Position numbers and translations under genes: made by a program
The notes under the pieces: generated by a model
Databases searched by the model: none
Seen by the model: only the letters and a program-made list of their open reading frames with translations
What the model was told of the DNA's origin: nothing
Shown here: positions 38,522 through 46,893 of the stretch, piece by piece
How the letters are laid out: each line of letters opens with the position of its first letter
Position numbering within the stretch: the first letter of the stretch is position 1
From: Linum tenue
Taxonomy: Eukaryota > Streptophyta > Magnoliopsida > Malpighiales > Linaceae
NCBI GenBank assembly: GCA_946122785.1
Contig: CAMGYJ010000006.1
Span: 52,100,066 to 52,164,065, forward strand
DNA length: 64,000 nt
Direction of reading: 5' to 3'

Positions 38522-39456
38522 TAGGGGTGTTAGTCGGTGTGGTTTCGGTTTAACCGCACCGAAATATCGGTTAACCGCAATCAAAATTGTCCCAAGATCG
38601 CTAACCGAAACCGAAACCGACAGAGACTTCGGTTAACCGAAAACCGCAAACATCGGTTTCGGTTTTCCATTACGGTTAACCGAAACTGCAGGTTCTGGTT
38701 CACTTTCTCGATTTTCGTTCAGAAACCGACACCCAAAACCGAATTTCAACCACCTTTTTTAATGATTCACCCTCAATTTTGAGTGACCTGCTTTTGTTTC
38801 ATCCTCTATAATCACACACCATAAAGTCATCTAAATCAATTGAACATAAAGCCTAAAGCAACCACACAATTCAACCACAACTCCACAACATAAAGTCTAC
38901 ATGCCCACAATTCAACCACAAGTCACAATCACAACTAGACACAAATAACAAGTTCATTATCTCCAAATCATCAACATAAATGATCTGATGATCTCGCTCC
39001 AATTCATCTAGCCCATAGTCTTCATTTACTCCAAGATCTTCATCTAGCCCATAGTCATCAACCTAAGGTTCACTCTATCGAGTGCAAAGGGGAGTTAGAG
39101 AGGGGTGACTTTCGAGTTCTAACTCTTAAAAACATTCGAGACTCTTGATGGAGGGTTGTTTGCAATAGGTGAGAATTGGGATGTTTGGAATTGCGACTTT
39201 GATTGGTTTTGAATCTTACAACTTTTTCGCTTAGCCAAAGTAAAAAACCATGTAGTCACACTAGTAGGCGGTTATCGGTTTTCTTATCGGTTAACCGCTA
39301 ACCGATTAGTCGGTTAACGGTTAACCACTAACCAAAATACTACTAACCGAAACCGAAACCAATAAAGAAGTAGCGGTTATCGGTTAACCACTAACCGACT
39401 TTATCGGTTCGGTTATCGGTTAAAACCGATAACCGACTAACCGTTTATCACCCCTA
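38522..39456. mobile_element. hAT-type non-autonomous element, perfect 8-bp target duplication
   Basis: ACAATACA at 38514-38521 is repeated exactly at 39457-39464. The termini are TAGGGGTG and CACCCCTA. Eight-base target duplications and TAGGG-type ends are hallmarks of hAT elements. Both ends are packed with CGGTTAACCG-like motifs in direct and inverted order (38560-38700 and 39280-39440), resembling subterminal transposase-binding repeats. The middle is AT-rich and has no transposase. Confidence 0.85.
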
Positions 39457-39573
39457 ACAATACAGGCGTACATGTTATCCAAAATTTTAAGTAATAGATC
39501 ATCGTTTATCAAATATATCAATGTGAAGTTAGCTAAAGTATCAACTCATTATGTAAATATGTAAGTAGAGTCT

Positions 39574-39843
39574 GGGGTCGTTTGGATGGATCAATTGTAA
39601 ACGAGACAATTTGACTAATTGTTTCATTTCACAAAACGAGTCATTTAAAACGAGTCAATTCAGATTACCTGCCCCCACCCCAGACAATTGTAATTGGCTC
39701 AAAATGAGTCAATTCAGAATTCTCCAACCCAAAATGCTTCATCCAAATTTTATGCTACCAAACGGATCTATCTAGCACAATTGACTCAAAACGAGACAAT
39801 TGTGTCAGATTGATCCATTAGAATTCCTCATCAAAACGACTCC
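39574..39843. mobile_element. Short TIR element (MITE)
   Basis: Left end GGGGTCGTTTGGATGGATCA is matched imperfectly by the inverse of the right end (TGATCCATTAG...CAAAACGACTCC). Internally ACGAGACAATT and ACGAGTCAATT motifs repeat. The termini resemble the larger element at 10028-10985, suggesting a shared family. Confidence 0.55.
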
Positions 39844-39904
39844 TTAGATAGAAATAACTCTCATTGTTCAGCATTTGCATAACATATTTACAACTTATAT
39901 ATAT

Positions 39905-40310
39905 GGTGGCTACTTCGGTGCACTCACTTTTTTGGGTGCATTCAGTGCACCCACCTCTAAAAGTGGTCATAATACATTAAATTTTGAAATTTAATGGGTA
40001 GCATTAGTCTCATATGATGATATATCACAGAATCACAACTAATCAACTCATTACCCTAACCTATTAACATTCAATTTTGAATCTAAACCCAAAATCCCAA
40101 ATTGTAAACCCTAACTCTAATTTCCTCAACCCTGAATCATTCAAATTAAAGAGAATCTTGAATGATTTTTGTACAAATTCATGTGGTTCTTGTTCATCGT
40201 ACCACAAGGGATGATTGTCATTGTTTTCACATGAATCGCCTGCTCAGAATGACGATTATGAGGCGGGTGCATTGAATGCACCCAAAAAAGTGAGTGCACC
40301 GAAGACATAA

Positions 40311-40312
<2 letters not shown>
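39905..40312. mobile_element. (TA)n-associated MITE, family 1, second copy
   Basis: It begins GGTGGCTACTTCGGTGCACT and ends GTGCACCGAAGACATAACC, within (TA)n on both sides. A subterminal motif GTGCATTCAGTGCACCC and its inverse lie next to the ends. It is non-coding. Confidence 0.75.
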
Positions 40313-40345
<33 letters not shown>

Positions 40346-40348
<3 letters not shown>

Positions 40349-40758
40349 CAGTATTCGGTGCACCCACTTTTTCGGGTGCGCTCAGTGCACCCGCCTCATA
40401 ATTGTCATTCTGACCATGCGATTCATGTCAAAACGGTATCAATTGTTGCTTATGATATTATGAACAAGAAGCACATGAATTTGAAAAAAATTGATTCAAA
40501 ATTTACTTTAATTCGAAGGATTTAGGATTTAGGGAGTTAGGGTTAGGGTTTAGGTTTACAATTTGGGATTTTGGGTTGGGTTTCAAAATTGAAGGTCAAG
40601 AGGTTAGGGTAATGGATTGATTTGTTATGATTCTATGTCATATCATCATATTATATTGAGAGTACTAATTAAAGTTCAAAATTTGATATAATATAGACGC
40701 TTTTAGAGTTGGGTGCACTGAGTGCACCCAAAAAATTGAGTGCACCGAAGTAGCCACC
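40346..40758. mobile_element. (TA)n-associated MITE, family 1, third copy (inverted)
   Basis: It begins GTGCAGTATTCGGTGCACCC and ends GTGCACCGAAGTAGCCACC. The interior corresponds to the reverse complement of 39905-40312, for example the TTAGGGTTTAGGTTTACAAT stretch at 40540-40570. It is separated from the preceding copy only by a (TA)n tract. Confidence 0.75.
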
Positions 40759-40776
40759 ATATATATATATATATAT

Positions 40777-41178
40777 GTGCCTTCTACGGTACCCCGGGTG
40801 AAATCCGGGGTACCGCATACCTTGAGTATGAAAACGCTATCCAGACCTCGAATTAGCAGGATGTTTGGGCATGATACTATACCCTAACCCTTAATGAGTG
40901 AACCCTAGGTCCTAATTATCTAAATCATAAACTATAAACCCTAAGATGGTTCATTCATTTTTTGCCTATATTTGGACGAATCACAACCGTCGATTATTGT
41001 TTCTAATTAAATTGATCTTGGGGTATAAGATTTAGAGAATTAAGATCTAGATTTTGATCTTTGAGGGTTAGAGTATAGTATCATGTCCGAAAGATTAGCC
41101 AACTCAAGGTTTGGATAGCGTTTTCATACTCAAGGTATGCGGTACCCTGGATTTCACCCTGGGTACCATAGAACTCCC
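40777..41178. mobile_element. (TA)n-associated MITE, family 2, complete copy
   Basis: About 70 bp of terminal inverted repeat: CTTCTACGGTACCCCGGGTG at the left is mirrored by CACCCTGGGTACCATAGAAC at the right, continuing through GGTATGCGGTACC and GGATAGCGTTTTCATACT. It lies between (TA)n tracts. It has no coding capacity. Confidence 0.75.
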
Positions 41179-41189
41179 TATATATATAT

Positions 41190-41550
41190 GGTGCCTTCTA
41201 CGGTACCCCGGGTGAAATTCGGGGTACCACATACATTAAGTACGAAAATGCTATCTAGACCTCGAATTAGCAGGATTTTTGGGCATGATACTATATCCTA
41301 ACCCTTAATGAGTGAACCCTAGGTCCTAATTATCTAAATCATAAACTATAAACCCTAAGATGGTGTGTTGATTTTTTGCCTATATTTGGACGAATCATAA
41401 CCGTCGATTATTGTTTCTAATTAAATGAGTGTTGGGGTATAAGATTTAGAGAATGAAGACCTAGATTTTGATCTTTAAGGGTTAGAGTGTAGTATCATGT
41501 TTGAAAGATCAATCAATTCAAATTCTGGATAGTGTTTTCTTCCTCCTGGT
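41190..41550. mobile_element. (TA)n-associated MITE, family 2, truncated copy
   Basis: It has the same left end and interior as 40777-41178 with scattered substitutions. The right inverted repeat is shortened to the inner part (GGATAGTGTTTTC near 41527), after which a (TA)n tract begins. It starts about 12 bp after the previous copy ends. Confidence 0.7.
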
Positions 41551-42227
41551 ATATATATATATATTATATATAAAACAATTCGAAATAACAATATAAATTT
41601 ATCAGAATCATAGGTTCTTTTTTAATTTTTTAATTTATTGAGTTACTTTAAATGACAATAATATATCTCAATGGTGTATATTTACTAATCACAAAACTTA
41701 ATTTGATATTAAAGTCATTTCGGGGAGTCCCTCTTTCAATAATAAATCATGTTATAAAGAAATTGTACAAAAAGGTGTATATATAAGAGAAATTTGTAAC
41801 ATAACATTAAAAGTACATGTTTAGTTTGTACATTAAAAGATTTTTTTTAATGAAAACATTGTTGCTTATGGCATAGTAGTAAAACTCTTCTAATTCTTGC
41901 GGTTTAGATACGAAAATAACACTCATTTAAAAAATTATATATCGTGTTTTTGCTTTGGTATATTTGAAAGTTGATATCATATTTGTAAATAAATTATTTG
42001 GTTCAATGCATTCGAATTTAAAATGTTGCATTTGAGGTTGTATGTAGCACTATAATTGCTCTCCAATATATCAAAAGTATCCACACAACCAAATATGTCA
42101 CTCTATAATTCAAAGTCCATTTTCCTAATTCATTCTCTTGAATGATCGGGTTCCTAAATAATCAATATCGTAAGTACATAACTAAATATCACAATATTCT
42201 CAAAAAATCTCAAAAACAAATTTACAC
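41551..42227. other. AT-rich DNA, no gene seen
   Basis: AT-rich, with no coding or repeat structure recognised before the Mutator-like element's target duplication. Confidence 0.5.
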
Positions 42228-42236
42228 AAGATCCCG

Positions 42237-42733
42237 GGAAAAAATCCAAAAGTACCACAATTTAAAAAAAGAATTCCAAAAATACCACCCAACCCCAAAA
42301 AATTCCAAAAATACCACCCTTTTTCAAAACCGCCACCCCACCCTGCGGTTTACACGAAGACCGCTTGTCGGGGGCGCGGTTTTCTATGCAAACCGCGGGG
42401 CTAAGGGGCGGTTATAAAAAAAATTTTTTTGGACCAAACCGCTGGGTGGGGTGGCGGTTTGGTCCAAAACCGCGACCCGACCCAGCGGTTTGGTCCAAAT
42501 TTTTTTTTTTCCGATCAACTCCTAACTTCGGCCGAAACTTCAAACGAACGTAACTTTGCACTCAGGTATCCGATCGTAGCGATTTTTTTTTCATTTCGTA
42601 TAACTTTTCAAGGTCTACAACTTTTACTAGGATGAAATTTTCAAAACAGGAATTATTTGTGGATATACGGGACCTTAGGAATAACTTTACCTTTACTTTT
42701 CACAAATCCATGTACATTTTGAAATTATGATTA
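42237..42733 (+). repeat. Left inverted arm of the MULE
   Basis: Includes AATACCACC repeats, the GC-rich AAACCGC motif block (42345-42500) and an AT-rich inner part ending in the ATCCATGTACATTTTGAAAT stretch. The match to the right arm extends nearly its whole length with small differences. Confidence 0.8.
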
Positions 42734-43061
42734 TGTAAAAAGTTGTAGATCTTGAAAAGTTATGCGGAATAAAAAAAATTCATGACATTCGGATTTGGGA
42801 GCACAAAGTTATGGCCGCCCAAAGTTTGACGAAATAAAAAAAAGACTCGTTCGGGGTTGCAAATGATGTTTTTTCGAGACGAAGGCAGGACTCTGCGGTT
42901 TGCGGCTTGCAAGATCTAAAAAAGTTATTCGGATTCAAAAAATGGAGGCCGCAAACTTTTTGAGATCTTGCAAGCCGCAAACTTTTTAAGTAAATTATTT
43001 TACAAACAAATAAATTACTTTAACAAAATACAAATTACAAGTGATGATAAATAATATGTAC

Positions 43062-43311
43062 CTTGTGGTCGTTCCAAACGTCTCTTGAATGATGATTTGC
43101 TTGATCGTATAAAACTGTCGGATCAATCGGTCCTTGATCAACATAATATCGTTGATTGAAAATATCAACATCCGGCCCAACCTACGATAACATAAATCAT
43201 TAGCATATAAATTAAATAAATCATTCTAACAACAACAACAATTGGAAAAAATGAGTACGTACCGTTTGATAATCATAAAAAAAAGCCTTCTTCTTGAGCG
43301 AAATCGGCCAT
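43062..43311 (-). pseudogene. Plant mobile domain (MAIN-like) N-terminal fragment
   Basis: Exon 1 (43263-43311) starts ATG with MADFAQEEG and needs a one-base correction in a T-run to read on into FYDYQT. It has a GT donor, an 81-bp intron (43182-43262) and an AG acceptor. Exon 2 (43062-43181) reads VGPDVDIFNQRYYVDQGPID followed by PTVLYDQANHHSRDVWNDHK and ends at another GTACAT donor. The GPIDPTVLY...H.S..VW signature is the N-terminal box of MAIN-like / PP7-long-form plant mobile domain proteins, which are frequent cargo of MULEs. The main domain is absent. Preservation of both splice borders suggests capture from genomic DNA, not from mRNA. Confidence 0.6.
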
Positions 43312-43567
43312 TCTCTCGGAATCCGGACAGAGGTTCGACGGGTTTTTAGTGAAAACCAAAGAAAAAGTTTTTTGGAGGCAGATCGGACTTAGCCGCAACC
43401 AACAAAATAACTAATTCTAAGGTTTTTGGGTGGGGAGGGAGGTGGGTAGAGAGAAATTAGAGGGAGAGAGGGCGGAATGGTTTGGTGTGCAGAAAAGTGA
43501 AGGGGGGAGGGGGTTTATATAGTGTACAAACCGCGTGGGGGAGGGCCGTTTCGTAATTTTTCTCCAA

Positions 43568-43700
43568 CGAAAACCGCACCTCGGGGACGCGGTTTGCTTC
43601 TCCCGAACAGTCAAACCGTGCCTTGGAGACGCGGTTTGCTTTTCCCAACAGTCAAACCGTGCCTCGGGGACGCGGTTTGCTTGGGCGACGCGGATCGTCG
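43568..43700. repeat. About three tandem 40-bp GC-rich repeats
   Basis: A unit containing ACAGTCAAACCGTGCCTCGG and GGACGCGGTTTGCTT is repeated at about 43571, 43611 and 43655. The AAACCGC core is the same one that fills the MULE arms, and inverse copies (GCGGTTT) continue to 43880. Confidence 0.65.
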
Positions 43701-44352
43701 TGCTCGCACACGTTTTGGCCGTTTGATCGCTCTCCCATCGAGCGGTTTAATGCAACGCCACGTGGACACGCGGTTTGACAGCCATGCAAGGTCAAACCGC
43801 TCGTTGGAGGAGCGTTTTGTGATGAAAACGCTGCCTAGAGGCGCGGTTTCATTAAAAACCGCTCCTCAGAGGCGCGGTTTTATATAAACGATGGTATTTT
43901 TGGAAATTATTTGGAGTGGGTGGTATTTTTGTAATTTTTTTTAAGGTTAAATTGCAAGTTCAGTCACTAGAATTACTTAAAAATTTCACGTTTGCCACTA
44001 AAATTAATTTATTCCATCAGTAGTCACTTAAATTAGGTTAACAGTTCAAGTTTGGTCACTGGCCGTTAGTCTCCGTTAACTTTTGCTGATGTGGCGGTCA
44101 ACTCTTATAGTTGATCGTTAAAAGAGTGACGTGGAAATTAAAAATTAATAAAATAATTTAATTTAATTATTTTTTATTTTCCACCTAATTATTATAAAAA
44201 TTAAAAAATCCTAATTCCTTTAATTATTATTTTTCCACCGCCCGTCCCCGTTCCTCTTCCCTCCGGTCGACGACCTTTTACGGCCGGCCAAGACCCGCAC
44301 CATCCCCGTCTTAACATGATCCGCTCCCCGCCGTGGCTAGCGCCTAGCAGAG

Positions 44353-45420
44353 ATGGTCATTAAATTCAAATATGGGCATCAATCGGTCCTCCTCCCTCAT
44401 CAATTAACCAATATAAAGATTCTCAAACTCCACGACTTTAGTTTCATGGAATCTCCTTGTCTCGATCCAATGGTCAATCTGAGGGTGCTCTCTTTGACCC
44501 ACTTCGCCGTCGATGGCGGCCGATTTCTCAACGGCATCATCACCGACGCCCCTCTCTTTGAAGAATTGACTCTAGGCTCCATGGATTACTTGAACAGGCG
44601 ATCAGAAGAAACCGGCATGCTTGAAGTTTGTAACCATCCCAACCTGAAATCCATCACTGTCCGGAGCTGCCCTTCACCCAATTGATTCAGATCACAGGGG
44701 CTCACTCTCTGAAAACCCTGACATTGGACGAATCAATTAAAGACGACCTTAACGTATCTCCTCCTCCTTCTAACCTGAAATCGCTATGTATCGACGGTGC
44801 TTGCACAATGACGGATGCAGTTCTCAATAACTTGATCTCTTGCTGCTAGAGGTGGCAATTAGGATCCAAATCCATGAATCCAATCCAATCCATCCACCAA
44901 ATTATCCACCTAATCCAATCCATTTGATCCAAATCCAATTGGATTGGCGGATTCATGGATCAATCCATGGATCCAAATGGCAAATTACAATTTGGTACCT
45001 ATATTTTTTATATTTTATATTTTGGTACCTAAAATTTATATTTTTATACGAAAAATATCATTGGAAAATTACATTTTGGTACCTAAAATTTTTCATTATG
45101 ACATTTTAGTACCTAAACTTTTCAAAATTTACATTTTGGTCCAAGCCTTGGATGTTATTTGGATTCATGGATCAATCCACCAATCCATTGGATCCAATCC
45201 ATGAATTCACCAATCCATTGGATCCAATCCATTTGATCCATGAATCCACGAATCCAATCCACGGATCCATGAATCCGATCCAATTGCCACCTCTACTTGC
45301 TGCCCATCGCTTCAGTCACTCTGTTTGTTCAGGCTATCTCGCGTTAAGGAGCTCAAGATTCTGAGCCCCAATCTCGAGAACTTGAAGCTTAGTTGTTGGT
45401 CTTGGAGCACCAATCTCGCC
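44353..45420 (+). pseudogene. Captured F-box/LRR (FBD-type) protein fragment
   Basis: Plus-strand frames read as leucine-rich repeats of a plant F-box/LRR protein: NIKILKLHDFSF, LRVLSLTHFAVDGG, APLFEELTLGS and HPNLKSITVRSC. After a one-base break near 44680 they continue as LKTLTLDES, SNLKSLCIDGA and AVLNNLISCC. The hAT MITE at 44847-45295 then interrupts. Reading resumes at 45304 in the expected frame with PSLQSLCLFRLSRVKELKI and SPNLENLKLSCW. The F-box itself and the C-terminus are missing. Both ends pass into the inverted arms, so the fragment is transposon cargo, not a resident gene. Confidence 0.7.
44847..45295. mobile_element. hAT MITE inside the captured F-box/LRR fragment
   Basis: CTTGCTGC at 44839-44846 is repeated at 45296-45303 (8 bp). 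The ends are TAGAGGTGGCAATT and AATTGCCACCTCTA, exact inverses. ATCCAATCC/GGATTGG motifs repeat in both subterminal regions. Removing the element and one duplication restores a continuous LRR frame. Confidence 0.85.
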
Positions 45421-45837
45421 AAGACTGTGATGCCGCGGGGCTTGGCCGACCGGAGGAGGTCGTCAACCGGAGGGAAGAGGAACGGGGACGGGCGGTGGAA
45501 AAATAATAATTAAAGGAATTGTAATTTTTTTTAATGTTTATAATAATTAGGTGTAAAATAAAAAATAATTAAATTAAATTATTTTATAATTATTTTAATT
45601 GCCACGTCGCTCTTTTAATGGTCAACTATAAGAGTTGACCGCCACATCAGCAAAAGTTAACAGAGACTAACGGCCAGTGACCAAACTTGAACTGTTAACC
45701 TAATTTAAGTGACTACTGATGAAATAAATTAATTTTAGTGGCAAACGTGAAATTTTTAAGTAATTCTAGTGACTGAACTTGCAATTTAGCCTTTTTTTTA
45801 AACAGTGGTAGTTTTGGATTTTTTCCCATAATTTCAT

Positions 45838-46308
45838 AATGTACATGGATTTGTGAAAAGTAAAGATAAAGTTATTCTCAAGGTCCCGTATATCCTCAAA
45901 CAATTCCCGTTTTGAAAATTTCATCCTAGTAAAAGTTGTAGATCTTGAAAAGTTATCCGAAATGAAAAAAAAATCGCTACGATCGGATACCCGAGTGCAA
46001 AGTTACGTTCGTTTGAAGTTTCGGCCGAAGTTAGGAGTTGATCGGAAAAAAAAAAATTTGGACCAAACCGCTAGGACGGGTGGCGGTTTTGGGCCAAACC
46101 GCCACCCCACCCAGCGGTTTGGTCCAATATATTTTTTTTATAACCGCCCCTTAGGCCCGCGGTTTGCGTAGAAAACTGCGCCCCCGACAAGCGGTTTTCG
46201 TGTAAACCGCAGGGTGGGGTGGCGGTTTTTGAAAAAGATGGTATTTTTGGAATTAGGTGGTATTTTTGGAAATCTTTTTTTAAACAGTGGTACTTTTGGA
46301 TTTTTTCC
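45838..46308 (-). repeat. Right inverted arm of the MULE
   Basis: Reverse complement of the left arm, including the mirrored GCGGTTT block (46068-46232). Its inner edge abuts a second terminus-like sequence ending GGATTTTTTCCC at 45837. Confidence 0.8.
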
Positions 46309-46442
46309 AAGATCCCGATGTCGCTTGAGCCAATTATCTAGTACATTTAATTTGCGAAGCATATATATAGCCCATCAAAATTTCACCTTTCAACACAACG
46401 GTTAAAATGATAAAGTCTTGGGGTTGTAGTGGCTCAAGTTAG

Positions 46443-46466
46443 GGTGCATAACCATGGTTATGCACC
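46443..46466. repeat. Perfect 24-bp palindrome
   Basis: The half-site GGTGCATAACCA is followed immediately by its exact inverse, TGGTTATGCACC, without a spacer. Confidence 0.9.
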
Positions 46467-46824
46467 TATCAATAACCAAATCTGGACCCTTCATTTAGAA
46501 AATCCAGATCTAAGGATGAAGAATTAAATGTCATTTTTATTTTCACTAGCTTTTTTAATTGACTCATATCTTTTTCGTTTTAACTCGGATTTTAATTTTT
46601 TTTTTGCACAGATAGAACGAGTTCATCGTGCTCTACAAAATGAGATTAATTTTCAATATTTTCTGAGGAAAAAAAAATTCTGGCCTCTCGGTACCAACTG
46701 CATACCATATGGTATCTTCTTCGTTTTTAATTCGTTTTTGAAAACGTTTGCACAGCAGGGACGAGTTCATCATGATCTATTGGATCTACAAATTTCTGGG
46801 TGAACAAATTACAAGACAAAAAAA

Positions 46825-46893
46825 TACCACACAATACCATACAATACCACCCTGGTACGGGGTGGTATCTTATGGTATCTTATGGTATACAAT
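46825..46893. repeat. Imperfect hairpin of ATACCA / TGGTAT repeats
   Basis: AATACCATACAATACCACCC is followed by TGGTACGG and then GGTGGTATCTTATGGTAT, so about 25 bases can pair with their downstream inverse. Further ATACCA motifs occur near 47010-47045. Confidence 0.6.

Larger units (their letters stand above)
43945..45791. mobile_element. Inner inverted-repeat element (Pack-MULE-like) carrying F-box/LRR
   Basis: Left end GGTTAAATTGCAAGTTCAGT is mirrored at the right by ACTTGCAATTTAGCC. The inverted arms extend about 330-350 bp (43945-44275 and 45440-45791), including the motif GACGTGG and the GGTCGTC/GACGACC stretch at the inner edge. TTTTTTTTAA flanks both sides (43935-43944 and 45792-45801), a candidate 9-10 bp target duplication although of low complexity. 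It carries a host-gene fragment between the arms and no transposase. Confidence 0.7.
42237..46308. mobile_element. Mutator-like element (MULE) with 9-bp target duplication
   Basis: AAGATCCCG at 42228-42236 is repeated exactly at 46309-46317, and the termini are GGAAAAAATCC and GGATTTTTTCC. Long inverted arms of nearly 500 bp match each other (42237-42733 and 45838-46308). Nine-base target duplication plus long arms fits the Mutator superfamily. There is no MURA-type transposase. Cargo includes a plant-mobile-domain fragment (43062-43311) and a second inverted-repeat element (43945-45791). The sequence 43885-43944 joined to 45802-45837 reads as an additional copy of the right terminus, so the structure is compound. 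Confidence 0.8.

Noticed and set aside
40540..40575. Interstitial telomere repeat (TTAGGGTTTAGG)
   Set aside because: It is a short stretch inside a MITE that recurs with the element, not a telomeric array.
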